Source: Adenophora triphylla var. japonica (taxonomy: Eukaryota; Streptophyta; Magnoliopsida; Asterales; Campanulaceae). From it: DNA of 64,000 nucleotides. The notes beneath the pieces are model-generated. The model was not told where the DNA came from, ran no database searches, and was given only the letters and a program-made list of their open reading frames with translations. Within the stretch, counting starts at the first letter, position 1. Each line of letters starts with the position of its first letter. Positions 42,256-54,645 of the stretch are shown here, piece by piece. The stretch spans positions 310,001 to 374,000 of the forward strand of contig JAFEMH010000524.1 of assembly GCA_022495995.1 (NCBI GenBank), read 5' to 3'. A program made the translations under genes and the position numbers.

Positions 42256-43419
42256 ATGGCTGCCGAGGAAGGAAACAACGGAGATATCACTCTTACCACA
42301 ATACATGAAACTTTGAATCGCAATGAACAAGCTGCGAGAGAACGGCAAGAGCAGCTAGCGCATCAACATAGAGAGTTGATTGACATTTTGAGAGGATTGC
42401 ATGTTGGCAATGGGGATAGAGGATGTCGGAATGATCTGGAGGAGGACAACAACCGTCGGCCAGCTGGAGGATTTCGTGAAGAGAGACGAAGAGAGGATGA
42501 TAGGCCCGTCGACTACCGGCCTAAAATACGTGCTGACATTCCTTCTTTTTTAGGTAACTTGGGTATTAAGGAATTTTCAGATTGGTTGATAGAGGTGGAA
42601 AAATTCTTCACGTTGATGAGGGTTGAGGAAGATAGAAAGGTTCCCTATGTTGCTTACAAGTTACGGGGCAGTGCCTCCGCATGGTGGGAGACCTTAAACC
42701 GACAATGGAGGATAGAGGGCCAAAGACCAATCGATCGTTGGGATAGTATGAGGTTTGAGTTAAGAAGACAATTTCTCCCGAAAGATCATGAACAGCAATT
42801 ATATGTGAAATTTTTGTCTTGTACTCAAGGGAATCGAACGGTGGAGGAATATGCTAGGGATTTTTATGCTCAAGCGGCTCGCACTGATATATTTGAATTC
42901 GAGGAAAAACAGGTGGCAAGGTTTGAATCGGGTTTTCGGGTGGCTATTAAAAATCGGGTGGAATTATTTACTCATCATTCTTTGGCCGATGTGATTTCTA
43001 GAGCTACAAAGGTGGAGCGACAACTTACCTCTTCTAATGCTACACGGTTTGGCGAGTCTTCTGCGGGGAGTACTAATGGGAAATTTGTCAGTACTCGATT
43101 CCCTACGGCTCAGAATAAGGTGCAATCACCACCTCCAAAACTGGTTGATGTTGTGCCACCAACCCCCACGAGCGTTCCTAACCCCACTGTAAGTAAACCT
43201 CCTACCACTAATTTGGGGCGTCAAACTCCCAATCTGTATGCTAAGACTTTTGGTAATAAATGTTTTAAGTGTAGGCAAGTAGGCCATACGTCTAGTGATT
43301 GTCCTCTTCGAAAGAGTGCTAATGTGATGGATCATGATGATGATGTTAAGGAGGAGGATGGTCCAGTTTATTGGGAGGATCCCAATTGTGAGGAGGAATT
43401 AAGGTGTCGAGGCTCATGA
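42256..43419 (+). CDS. Gag protein of the chromovirus element (intact frame)
   Basis: 387 residues from ATG 42,256 (MAAEEGNNGDITLTTIHETL) to TGA 43,419, without interruption. Residues about 100-270 are the retrotrans_gag domain: IPSFLGNLGIKEFSDWLIEV, KVPYVAYKLRGSASAWWETL, MRFELRRQFLPKDHEQQLYV. Near the end a zinc knuckle CFKCRQVGHTSSDC keeps all four ligands (C-X2-C-X4-H-X4-C). Gag packages RNA into virus-like particles. Pol starts in another frame at once after the stop, so expression by frameshift or by internal joining is implied. An upstream ATG at 42,154 in the LTR extends the frame but lies before the PBS. Confidence 0.92.
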   Translation: MAAEEGNNGDITLTTIHETLNRNEQAARERQEQLAHQHRELIDILRGLHVGNGDRGCRNDLEEDNNRRPAGGFREERRREDDRPVDYRPKIRADIPSFLGNLGIKEFSDWLIEVEKFFTLMRVEEDRKVPYVAYKLRGSASAWWETLNRQWRIEGQRPIDRWDSMRFELRRQFLPKDHEQQLYVKFLSCTQGNRTVEEYARDFYAQAARTDIFEFEEKQVARFESGFRVAIKNRVELFTHHSLADVISRATKVERQLTSSNATRFGESSAGSTNGKFVSTRFPTAQNKVQSPPPKLVDVVPPTPTSVPNPTVSKPPTTNLGRQTPNLYAKTFGNKCFKCRQVGHTSSDCPLRKSANVMDHDDDVKEEDGPVYWEDPNCEEELRCRGS

Positions 43420-46400
43420 GTTATTGGTGGTTAATCGGTTGATGTTAACTACCCCTAGAGAAACAGAGGATCCGGCCCGGCATAGTATTTTTCGCACCAA
43501 AGGAAATATTAAAGATTGTGATATTCATATTATTGTTGACAGTGGGAGCAGTGAGAATTTGATTGCGCGTGACATGGTGGATAAGTTGAAGCTTGACGTG
43601 AAGCCACACCTATCACCTTATTCCGTTGGTTGGATTAATGTCGTTGGTAAAATTAAGGTACATGAACAGTGCCTTATTCCTTTCTCTATTGGTCGCTATA
43701 ATGATACTATTTTGTGTGATATAATTGATATGACTGCTTGCAATTTGTTGTTGGGGAGGCCTTGGCAATTTGATCTTAATGTCGTACACATGGGTAAGGA
43801 GAATGTTATTAGCTTCAAGAAAGATGGGGCACGTTTCAATTTATGTCCCTTGAGAGTTAAGGATTCTCTTATCAAGGGAAAGGCTAAACCTATTATCTCT
43901 TTATGCACTATCTCTAAATTTATGGATGATATTGTTGATGCTCCTTGTATTTTTGTTGTGGTTCATAAGGATGTTGTAGGGGGTGTTAGTATGGTTCCTG
44001 TTTCTTTACAGTCACTTTTGGATGAGTATAGTTCTATTTGCCCGATGATTTACCACTGGGGTTACCTCCTTTACGTAATATTCAGCATAATATTGATTTG
44101 GTTCCGGGGGCATCTCTTCCTAATCTTCCACATTATCGTTTGAGTCCGGTTGAACATGACATTTTGAGGGAGCAAGTGGAAGATTTATTGAAAAAGGGCT
44201 ACATTCAAGAGAGTTTGAGTCCTTGTGTAGTTCTGGCCCTTCTTGTGCCTAAGAAGGATGGTACTTGGCGTATGTGCGTTGATAGTCAAGCCATCAATAA
44301 GATTACGGTCAAGTATAGATTCCCTATTCCTCGCCTTGATGATATGTTGGATATGCTTCGTGGTGCTAAAGTTTTTTTCTAAAATTGATTTGAGGAGTGG
44401 GTACCATCAAGTTCGTGTTCGTCCAGGTGATGAATGGAAGACATCTTTCAAGACGAAGGAGGGGTTGTATGAATGGTTGGTTATGCCTTTGGTTTGTCTA
44501 ACGCTCCTAGCACTTTTATGCGTTTGATGAATCAAGTCTTGAAATCATTTAATGGTAAATTTCTTGTGGTTTATTTTAATGACATCTTGATTTATAGTAA
44601 GCCCGAGGAGGAGCATCTTGAACACATCAAAACAGTTTTGCAGGCTTTGAAGGAGAACGAGTTGTACATTAACCTCAAAAAGAGTAGTTTTATGCTTAAC
44701 AAACTATTTTTTTGGGTTATATTGTTTCTGTAGATGGCATTCATGTGGATGAGGACAAAGTTCGGGCTATTCGGGATTGGCCTATTCCGACTACGGTTAG
44801 TGAGGTACGGAGTTTTCATGGTCTTGCTACTTTTTATCGTCGTTTTATTCGGGATTTTAGTACTATCATGACTCATATTACTGAATGTTTGAAGAAAGGG
44901 AAATTTTCTTGGGGCGATGAGGCGTCTTCTGCTTTTGCCTTGATTAAGGAAAAGTTGACTAGTGCTCCACTATTAGTTTTACCGGATTTTTCTAAACCTT
45001 TTGAACTTGAGACGGATGCTTCTGTTATTGGCATTGGGGCTGTTTAAATTCAAGAAAAGCGTCTGGTTGCTTTTATGAGTCAAAAGTTGGAAGAGTCAAA
45101 ACGGAAGTGAACGGCTTACGAGCTTGAGTTCTATGCAGTGGTACAAGCAATAAAACATTGGGAGCAATATTTACTTCATCGTGAGTTTATTCTTCACACC
45201 AACCATGAAGCCTTGAAGTACATGAATGGCTAGAAATCTTTGAATCGAATGCACGCACGGTGGGTGGCTTACCTTCAACAGTTTACTTTTGTTATTATAC
45301 ACAAGAGTGGTAGCCATAACAAGGTGGCAGATGCTCTGAGCCGTCGAGCGTGTTTATTGGTGACTATGCATAACATTGTTGTGGGTTTTGATTATCTAAA
45401 GGAGTTATATGAGACTGATCCGGATTTTTCTGATGATTGGGCAAGATGCCGTGATGGTGATAATTGTGGGTCTTTTCTCATACAGGATGGGTTTCTATTT
45501 TACATGGATAGATTGTGTATTCCTCAAGGCTCGGTTCGTGAGAGTCTTATCAATGAGGTTCACAAGGATGGTCATCATGGTATAGACAAGACGGTCGAGT
45601 TGGTTACATGGAGTTACTATTGGCCACAGATTCAGAAAGACACTCATAAATTTGTAAGGAAGTGTATGGTTTGTCAATCTAACAAGGGCCATGTTCAAAA
45701 TACGGGGTTGTATACTCCTTTGCCTATTCCTGAGGGTCCTTAGGAAGATCTTTCTATGGATTTTGTTCTTGGTTTGCCTCGCACACAATGTGGCAATGAC
45801 TCGGTCTTTGTGGTAGTTGATCGCTTCTCTAAAATGGCACACTTCATTCCTTGTCGGAAGACTTCGGATGCTTGTCATGTTGCGGGTTTGTTTTTCAAAG
45901 AGGTGTTGTGTTTGCATGGAGTGCCTAAGACTATTACTTCCGACCGTGACACAAAATTTTTGAGTCACTTCTGGCGTACTTTATGGGGCTTGTTCCGCAC
46001 GGAGTTGCAATTTAGTACTGCTTTTCATCCTTAGACAGATGGGCAAACGGAGGTGGTTAATCGTTTCTTGGGTAGTATGCTTCGTTGTTTGTGTGGTGAG
46101 AATCCTAGGAAGTGGGATTTGATGTTGGCTACAGCTGAGTTCGCCTTCAATAATATTCCTAATCGCACTACCAAGAAGTCCCCTTTTGAGATTGTATATC
46201 AACGGCCTCCTACTCATACTCTTGGTTTGGTTCCGTTACCAAAACTTCCGGGGATTAGTATCGCTGCTGAGCACATGGCGGAGAAGTTTGATGAGGTGCA
46301 AAGGGAGGTTGTGAAAAACATTGAAGAATCCAATGCGAAATACAAAGCAGTCGCGGACAAGAGGCGTCACCTGAAGGAGTTCTCTGTTGGTGATTTGGTT

Positions 46401-46639
46401 ATGGTTCACTTGCGTAAGGAGCGTTTTCCACAAGGGACTTATAGCAAGCTTCACCCCAAGAAGATCGGGCCGTGCAAGATTTTGACGAAGATCAATGCCA
46501 ATGCTTATGTTGTGGATTTGCCGGATGGGTGGAACATATTTCCCACGTTTAATGTTTCGGATTTGGTTGAGTTCTACCTAGATGTGCCCCTTTATTTGGA
46601 TGATGATTTGGGGATGAATCCTTTTGAAGTGGGGGAGAG
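43420..46639 (+). pseudogene. Pol polyprotein of the chromovirus element (PR-RT-RNaseH-INT)
   Basis: Protease: CDIHIIVDSGSSENLIARDM (intact DSGS) and NLLLGRPWQFDLNVV. RT from 44,050: [40 protein letters not shown], then [11 protein letters not shown] at about 44,570: the catalytic YxDD reads YFND, one essential Asp lost by G-to-A. RNase [99 protein letters not shown] with DDE present. Frameshifts near 44,030, 44,375 (T-run), 44,490 and 44,705 (T-run). Stops at 45,045, 45,107 (TGA, Trp in relatives), 45,231, 45,740 (TAG, Trp) and 46,032 (TAG, Gln). The last frame runs on into the LTR. Inactive. Confidence 0.9.
46625..46639 (+). other. Polypurine tract before the 3' LTR
   Basis: GAAGTGGGGGAGAG directly precedes TGATTCC, the 3' LTR start. 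It primes plus-strand synthesis, and it still encodes the end of Pol (EVGES). Confidence 0.8.
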
Positions 46640-47198
46640 TGATTCCATGACGAAGCTGCAGCAGACTGGGAAGGTGGCTCTATGCGTCGTGCGACAGAAC
46701 TGAACACGGGGCACGACTCGTGCTAATTAGCACGAGTCGTGCTTGAATACCGCACAACTGTTTTTTTCTTCACGCCTCGTATCACGACTGCTTAACCAAG
46801 GAACGAGCCGTGATGCCAGGAACGACTCGTGCCCTACGCGTTTTTTACGGATTTCGATTGATTTATTTCCTGTTTTAACGTGTTTTAATTAGGATTGTTT
46901 TCTTTTCCTTTTCCAAGTTATTTTAGGGTTTGTGGGTAGTATTTATACTTGTTTTCTAGAATTGAAAAACACTTATGCTTTTTATCAATCAAATTCCTTT
47001 GCAAGTTTGCAAGTTTATCGTGTTCCTTTTAAAGTCATCAATTGGCTTTGTCAATAATCTTCTTCGGTTGATTAATAGATTAAATTCTTTTGCGAGAAGT
47101 TTAATCATATCCCTCTATTCGTTAATCGATTTTACTCCTTTTGCGAGGATTTAATAGATTATCTTTTATTTTTTTAATTCCGCTGCATTTACTTTACA
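46640..47198 (+). repeat. 3' LTR of the chromovirus element
   Basis: 559 bp. Carries a perfect 32-bp palindrome (46,711-46,742: GCACGACTCGTGC, TAATTA, inverse arm), and small insertions relative to the 5' LTR (GGGTTTGTGGGTA near 46,926; a duplicated GCAAGTTT near 47,003). Confidence 0.9.
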
Positions 47199-48991
47199 TC
47201 AAAAAGGTAGGGAAATGGTTTGGTATGAGTAGTAATGAGGTTGAAAATGGCTTTGTTCTTCAAAGTACACAATCTGTCCACTTTTGGGACTCACACTTCT
47301 ATCCATATTTTTTCTTGTGTTTAGTGGTAAATAAAGGTACTAGCATCTTAACAACATGTTATGATAGATGTATGCCAAGTTTCATGTCTTAAATCCATGT
47401 CTAGGTTATGTTTTGGAGCTGGTTTCTAGCATGTTCTGCTGCTGTCCATGCATGCCTTGTTTTGACCCTAATGACTTGTTTTCTCATTATCTCTCGCAAA
47501 TCTGGTCCTGTTTGGATGATTTTAAGTCTATATGGAAGCTAACTCATAAAGGAAACCAAGCATTCCTCTTTTGGATTTTTTGGACCAATGAAAGACCCTC
47601 TTTCTATTTTTACTTTAAAGGCTTTATGTCCAGATTGTTAGAACCCCTGTTTTGAATCTGAAATGTCAGAGGTCATTTGACCACTCAAAACTCATCCTTA
47701 GGACTTGATTTTTTTTGTGCTTCTGGATAATCATATTTACTTCAAAAGTCATTTTGGGTGTTTTGTGAAATTACCATGCTAGAATGCGCTGCAAACATGT
47801 TCTTTGTGTATACTACCATGTTTCTGCTGAATCGTTTTCTAAGCAATTTATCCCTAGCTACCTAAGGTATATTTGAACCAATTGAACAATCTAAGCATAG
47901 TACCACATATGAGCTATACAATGATGTCTTAACTTGTCAAAAATAATATTGGAAAGGTTCTTAAATATTGTCTTGAAAATGGTTAGGAAGCAAGATGGAA
48001 ACTTAACCAAAGTTGAATAAACTTGGTGAAATGACTTTGTAACTTTTGTTGAAGTTAAGCAATGTTGTATATGAACATGTAAGGCTTATGTGTGTTACAT
48101 TGTGCAAATACTTGGTTGCATATTCATGGTGTTGTGATTCAATAGTGTTTGAAATGCAAGTTGCACTATTGTGATGATTTTAACATGAGTAATATTAACA
48201 TGTTGTGTATTGATTTCCTGATTGTGTATGTATATTCAAGTAACTGATTATGTATTTGAACGTTTATATCAACTAATGTTTAGGGGTATAATGGGATACG
48301 ATCAATTATGGAAAATATTCTATAAGGTGATCGAATTACATTATACCTGTGACTATCCCCTTATGTGGCCACAGATTGGGGTGATAGCTTCTGTATTGAG
48401 CCAAAAGCCTTTACAGATAGCTAGTATCTTATATGGTTCTCTGAAAAATGAGTCTTATAAGAGGTGAATATGCTTAAGCAGTTCACAAAAGAGAGGAGTT
48501 TTTACTCTCACGTTGTACGACATATTGTTCAGACGGGAAAGGTAAACTGAGGTAACGTAATGTGTTTACCGCTATCACAAGGTGTTATTTATACACTTGT
48601 TATGTGATGCATCTTCTGTAGCATCTTGTTGCATCATAATAGCTTGCTGAGATTTATTCTCACCCCTTCTCCCTTTACTGTTTTAGATCGCGCTGAGGCA
48701 GGTGACCCGAACCAGTGAGGCCGGGGAAAGGAGTTTGGACTATTGTCTTTTGGGTTTTGTCAGGGTATGTTGTATGGTGGGTTTATGTTTGGGAGTATCA
48801 ATTGGATAGTTCTCGTTTAGGAAAGCTTGTACTTAGTATTATTTTGTAAACCATTTTCATTTGTGCAAATGATGTAAGTAAAACAGGTTGTGGTTTTCAT
48901 AAAGGTTGACTTTCTACATTTAAAAGTTAAACAAAGTTTTTAAATTTAGGTGATTTTTCTAGTAAGGGGATATACCCGCTCGGGGCACGAG

Positions 48992-51856
48992 CTAAGGTTC
49001 CGAGTCGGGGTCCCCACACTCAACTCCCATCTCTTCATCCTCTTGGGCAATGGCCGCCAGGTCACTATCATTATAAGGCACCAGGGGATGACCGCTGCGA
49101 GCAAGCATGTCATACTGTTCCTCCGAATCCCATTTGGCCAACTGATGAAAGGACATATCGACAGAAGGATCCAGAAGAATACGACGAGCCATGTGACGTC
49201 GACCAATATCATAAAATGATAAGGCTTGGCTCTGGGTAACGTTGAAACATTCATCACTATCTTTATAAGCTTCCACAGCAGTCGCCGCAGCAGCCTGCGC
49301 CTTGGCGTGGGATTCTTCTTCCCATTGTGCTCGAGCTGCACTATGATCATCATTCAGCCTGGTCAAGAATTCATCACGATCTTTAAGCATCTTCTTGACC
49401 GTCTCTAGCTTGACCTTGATCTCCTCCTTCTCCAGACTAATGGTCGTTGTCTCCTCCCTAAGCATGCCCACCTCCTCCCTGGCAACACCGAGCTCGAACA
49501 GCGCCTCGTCTCTCTCCTTCATTGTATCATCATGGACCAGCTTCATGGAGTAATAGACCGAGTTGGCATCCACCAGCTCTTCCCTCAGCTCAGTAACGTC
49601 TGCAGATTTATGAGCATATAGGGCAGTGGCGACCCTCTCCTGCTCTATGGCAGCCCTCCAGTCACACTTGGCTTGCTCGACAAGAGTAAGGGACTGCATC
49701 GATAAAAGGGAATTGGTTAGCTCAAGAAATAATCACAAATAAGAACGATCAACGAATGTTGCGACCAAAACAGCAGAGAAAAATAGACAAAAAGATAAGT
49801 CTAACCTCACAGTGAGATAGGCCGGACTTATCAAAAAATTCTTCTTGGGTGAGCCCCTTATCATTAAAGCGAGCTAACATATTGGGATCCACAGCTCGCC
49901 TTACTATAACTTGGCCATATCTCAGTTCAGGATATTGGCGGCTGGAGCTATCTATCAAAGTGAGAGGAGGCACTTCACTGAGCCTGGCCACTTCGGCCTG
50001 CACGAATTCTGTGCTTGTAGTTGGAGGGATACAGGAAGAAGGATGATCAGAGCCTGATACCTTTTGAGCTTAAACCCCTTCAGGTTCTTGATCGATTATC
50101 GATCTCTTCCGAATCCTGGACAGTGGGAGAGCGTCATCATCCTCTTTCTCCAGGTCGACGACGTCGATATCAGCAGCTTTCTGAGGGGCCTCTCCAGCAG
50201 GCTCAGGTATTAGACTGAAGTTCGAGCTAATTTTGGCCGAAGCATCGACTTCATCAACTTCTACCCCAGCTGTTTGATCTTGGGGGGAGTCATTGTTCAA
50301 GGGGTCAGTCGACCCAGTTTCCTCGATGGGGACCATCCCGACACTATCCTTGGGCAGCAGCTTATTCCTCTCTACTGCCTCTTTCTCCCTGCTGGACCAT
50401 GTGTTGGCTGCACCAACACATGGTCCAGGCAAGGAGAATTGCACAGGCAAGGAGAAAATGATTAGTAAGAGATAGATGAGCAAAATAGTGACGAGTAAAA
50501 AGTTATGAGCAAAGAAATGAGAAGCAAGAAAAACATTTTACCCCCAAGATGCTCCCTCTAGGTCCTACAATGGTTGGCTTCGTTCTTACAGAAATGACAC
50601 TGGGCCTCAAACCTCTCTCGTTCATGGATTACCCAGTTTGGGTACCTTAATCCCCTAATTATCAGAGCAAGAGGGGCTACATCCCCATCTCCACCCAGCA
50701 GCATGTCGGCCTGGATAAAATTGTTCTTATTCGACCCCAACAGATCCCTGTTGATGGGTCCCCTACCGCCATCGTGTTCAACCTATGAGTTAGCTCTTTG
50801 CACCAATCGAAGCCCGGTACTCCTCCTTCTTCATTACTTGAGACTCATCATTTCGGGCAGGAAATTCCCAACCGCATCGACTCTTGACCAAAATCATGTG
50901 GGTATTCCACCCCAAAGACTTTGTCGGGCAGGTGTTTATGAATAGTTTGGGGGCCTTTGCCTTAGGCCGGGGTGTTAATCCCCAAAGTTATCTTGTCCGA
51001 GACGACCTTGAAGAACTCTCTAAATACATTCATACAAGGCTCGTACCTCTACGAACTCCGCATACTATCATGCGAAGCAAACAAGCACCCTACAAGTGTT
51101 AGCTCCTACGGTACATAGGGACAACATCCATACACTCCAAGAATTCACAGATGAAGGGATCTAGTGGGAGTCTTAGCCCGGCCTCAAATTGGCCATAGTA
51201 AAAAGCTACTCTAGAGGGATTTAAGGCCCAATGTCCCCACTCTTGAGCTTTCCTTTGCTTGTTCGTGAAATGGGTGAGACGGTATTCTTCCTTGTTGATC
51301 TCAAAGAAGCTGTAAAGGATTTCTAGTCTCGACTTAGAGTTCTTCTTCCCCACAGTAAGCTTGGGAGTACATATCCCCTTTCGTTCCAACCTGGAACTGC
51401 TGTCGAGCAGAAAGCATCCACAATTCTCCCAGAGGAAGAGCTCGTTGACACCTGGGTCTACATATCTGTAGAGCAGGAAGAAACATGGGAATCAGTCCTA
51501 ATCACAGACTCAAGCGACCTACCTAAGGGCGAGCTAGATTCCCCTGGAAATCCTTGTCTATTTCTAAGGAATGAGGGTTTATTGGGGCCCCTAATGTAAA
51601 ACAAGACTAAGTGGTCTAGTAGCTCGTGGAAAAGGTGAAAACAAACAACCCTTTGGTCGACTGCCTCCAAATCACCCAGATTCTCTCCTACAGGAAGCTC
51701 TAGTTCGACAAAGCTTAAACCCCACCTGGTTAAGATGGAAGCACACTCCTCCTTGGTCATCTCCTTCCATACCCCACCTACGAGCTTATATACCCTACGG
51801 TTAACGCTACAATACCCATACCAAGCCCCTAGTTCACAACTGAAGGTCCTAGCCAT
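48992..51856 (-). pseudogene. Antisense extra ORF: Transposase_28-like plus coiled coil
   Basis: Minus strand, from MARTFSCELGAWYGYCSVNR (51,856). Parts: 51,856-51,458 (EMTKEECASILTRWGLSFVE), 51,389-51,099 with AFYYGQFEAGLRLPLDPFIC, the hallmark of the 'putative gypsy-type transposon' (Transposase_28) domain, then broken pieces to 50,558. 50,483-50,070 is acidic; one TAA near 50,070 separates it from 50,003-49,806 (VQAEVARLSEVPPLTL). A GT-AG intron (49,805-49,694) precedes a coiled-coil exon 49,693-48,992 (TELREELVDANSVYYSMKLV, EEIKVKLETVKKMLKDRDE) ending GVECGDPDSEP*. Tat elements carry such ORFs in antisense between pol and the 3' LTR, and an LTR does follow to the right. Function unknown. 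Frameshifts around 51,090-50,750 make it a pseudogene. Confidence 0.65.
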
Positions 51857-52133
51857 GGCGGAGTTGAAAGAGAAAGCGGAAATTAAACCTAAAAGTGAAG
51901 GAATAGAGGGGTACCTTGGTTAAATTGGTGGAGAGGGGTTTCAAAGACAAACCGAAGAGCTTGAAAGCGCCTGGGAAATCAACAATCCGATCTTGCCTTT
52001 ATTCTTGTTGCTTGCTTAAGATTTGGGGGTTTGTAAAATCCAAAAAGGAAAAGAATTTTCCTTTTATATCTGGTTCTAATCCGTACCTGAATTGGAAGAG
52101 GTTAGGGGATACAACGGTTATTCCCCACAATTA

Positions 52134-52999
52134 ATGTCAGCACCGTTTTTCAAGCAGTTGTCCAAGCGTCAAACGGGGTAATCATTACGGAATTTCGGCG
52201 CTTCAACATATCTGGCCATCAAAACAGTCAATGGTCGAGATTGAGCCACGTCATCATGGTCGACTATCTATCAATTCGAGTGTCTAGCTACGATCTACCC
52301 AAATGTTCATCAGAATTCTAATAACTTCCTGGTCGACAAAGTCAACTCAGAAAGTTGGGGGTCACTGAACGGAATAAAAGTGACGGGCTAGGCTCAACAT
52401 ACGAAGCCCAATTATTCAGACGTTATTGCCACCACATCCTTAGTGGATCGGCCCAAATATTACAGGCCCAAGGCCCAGCATCAAAGATCAGTCGACCTAG
52501 CTCATTGTCCGACCTCATTGGTCCCGACATACGATTCATATCTTATACGAGCATTATCTGGCTATATCATTCAGTCAGGTCGACCTAGACCCAAACAGGC
52601 GACCTCGACCTACAAGGCGTACGTCGACTTACAGAGTTATAACGTGCCTACAATTCTTTCCATAACAGGAGTCCTACAAATCAAGAGTTATTTACGTACA
52701 TGATCTCTTACACAATCTGATCCACGATTCTAGGAATTTCATGCAATCCTACTACAATTATAACTCATATAAAAGCCTATAAATACTTCACAACATCAAC
52801 GGTTTTGAGGTAATTGCTATTTGTTATTTTGAATATCATCTTGTTTATTATAATTTATCAGCTTATACACCATACTTATTCTCACGCCTGAGAGTCTAAG
52901 TCGGAGATCATTCTGGCTAGTCGTGGGTTTCTTGTTTCAGGTCAAAAGCTAGGAGATCAGTTCTGATTGTTAGACGCAGGCTGATTCAACACGTTTCTC
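52134..52999 (+). mobile_element. LTR-like end of a Tat/Retand-type element
   Basis: Starts about TGTCAGCACCG (52,134). It has many GTCGAC(C) words like the Tat pol region at 6,900-9,900 and a TATAAATA box at 52,777-52,785, then CACGCCTGAGAGTCTAAGTC and the end ACACGTTTCTCGCGACATCA, a style of Tat LTR ends. No PBS follows, so the element is truncated there. With the antisense ORF to its left it is probably a 3' LTR. Confidence 0.5.
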
Positions 53000-53660
53000 G
53001 CGACATCAGTTTGTATAAAATTGCACTATTGCTAAAATTGCATTACCTCTGTTTCCTTATTTATTTAGAAACGCAATTTATTTCGAGACGAACTAAAACT
53101 AAAAGTACTATATATTTTTTTTTTTTTTTTTTTTTTTTGAGGCTTGCCCATCTCGAGTCAAGCCCCCTTTTTTTTGTATAAGTCAATTTTTTTACTAACA
53201 AGTCCCTCAATTCTCTGAAATTCCCTTAAAATTCCCCCAGAGACGCCTAATATTAACTAGGGTAAAAGTACTATATTTATTCTCATGGGACTGGGAGAGT
53301 ATCACAGTGTATGTATAAGTGAAGCAATTAGTCACATGAGAGGCCACCAAGGTTGAAAGGAGGCCTTTTGCTAACTCCCTTATTTGACATTGAATCAGCA
53401 AATCAATTCATCTTTAGGCTGTGTAACCCTAATAGTTAAGACGAAGGGTCTAGATGAAAAGGGCGCTCAATGAGTTCCACAGATGTCTCATTAATCACCT
53501 CACTAACGCTACAACAAACAGTGGGGGACTTAAGCCACTATATATGGGTGAGTGCAAGTGAACCCACTTAATCAAATAAATTTTCTAGTTTATCAAATAA
53601 ATTTTCTAGTTTAGTGAGAAAATTGTTGAATTTTTAACCTTATGGTTATGGGTTATTTAA
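53000..53660. other. Non-coding stretch with T-run
   Basis: No gene seen. A T25 run at 53,116-53,139 followed by GAGGCTTGCCCATCTCGAGT could be the tail of a small retroposon in minus orientation. TCAAATAAATTTTCTAGTTTA is duplicated in tandem at 53,573-53,612. Confidence 0.4.
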
Positions 53661-53667
53661 AGCTCTA

Positions 53668-53943
53668 CTCGCTTCGTTTCACACCTACGTGCACATTTTG
53701 TTATTTTGGGCGTCCCAAACCTACGTGCACATTTCCTAAAATGGAAAGAAATTTTTACTATTCCCTCCACTCATTCTCTCTCCTACATTATTTTAATACT
53801 CACAACACCATTATAATTTACTATTCTCTTCACTTATTCTCTCTCATATTTTACTTTTACACTCACAATACTTTTTTCATTATTTATTTTCTTAACTTAC
53901 ATGTAAAAGTCAAAGTGTGCACATAGGTCTGAAACGGAGGGAG
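53668..53943. mobile_element. Stowaway-like MITE
   Basis: TIR-like ends CTCGCTTCGTTTCACACCTA and inverse TAGGTCTGAAACGGAGGGAG, flanked by TA, 276 bp. It also has the internal GGGCGTCCCAAACCTACG repeat of the end sequence that is common in this MITE group. Confidence 0.8.
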
Positions 53944-54273
53944 TATACTGTAATTTGTGCGCTCAATTAAAAAACGTTCTGAATCGACGTGTAAACATCA
54001 ATCATCAAAATAATTGAAAAACTTCCTCAATATTAAGACTTTTAATAGAAAGATTAATCAACGACCCATTCGGCCCAAATCCAAGTCACTGTCCAAGTTT
54101 TTTTATTTTTTTTTAAAGAGCGGCCAAAACAAACCCTATCATTTTTAATCAATTTTGGGTTTTTCTGAAAATATGTTTTAGGGATTCCCCCAACATAATC
54201 CATATTACAAGCCCACATGCATATTATTTTGTCACTTTACAACATCTTCCCCAATGAATGAAGTTAAGACATT

Positions 54274-54548
54274 CTCCCTCCTTCTCGCTGCAAGCTGTAC
54301 ATTTTTTTCATTGGACGTCCCATTATAAATTGTACACTTTCTAAAATGGTAAATAATTTTTACTATTCCACCCACTAATTCTCTCTCCTACTTTACTTTA
54401 ATACTCAGAACAGCAATCAACTCAATATTTCCTACCCCACTTTCTTTTTTCAATCTCACTTTTCATACTCACAACACTTACTCCACTAACTTTCTCCTTA
54501 ATTTGCATGCAAATAATAAGTTTGCACATTGTAGCGGGACGGAGGAAG
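54274..54548. mobile_element. Stowaway-like MITE
   Basis: Ends CTCCCTCCTTCTCGCTGCAA and inverse TTGTAGCGGGACGGAGGAAG, with TA on the right; 275 bp. It has an internal GGACGTCCCATTATAAATTG subterminal repeat. Confidence 0.75.
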
Positions 54549-54645
54549 TATATCAAAATCAAATTTTGATACCTTTAAACGTTATTCACATGATATCAAA
54601 TTATCATCTCTAATGATAGCTATCGAAATCAAATTTTGATATATA

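Larger units (their letters stand above)
41671..47198 (+). mobile_element. Complete chromovirus-type Ty3/gypsy element, 5,528 bp, defective
   Basis: Two LTRs (41,671-42,211 and 46,640-47,198), PBS, Gag, PR, RT, RNase H, INT and PPT in Ty3/gypsy order. LTRs start TG(T)ATTCCATGACG and end TTTACTTTACA. They are roughly 95 per cent alike by eye, so the insertion is old but not ancient. Flanking bases AGTGA (left) and TCAAA (right) do not match, so no target duplication is seen; inter-element recombination or mutation could explain this. RT and PR sequence are of the CRM/Reina-Galadriel chromovirus style; no chromodomain is seen at the end of INT. It sits inside the Tekay-like LTR. Confidence 0.92.

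Noticed and set aside
47141..47655. Open frames across the 3' LTR border and beyond
   Set aside because: They start in the LTR and have no motif; they are chance frames.
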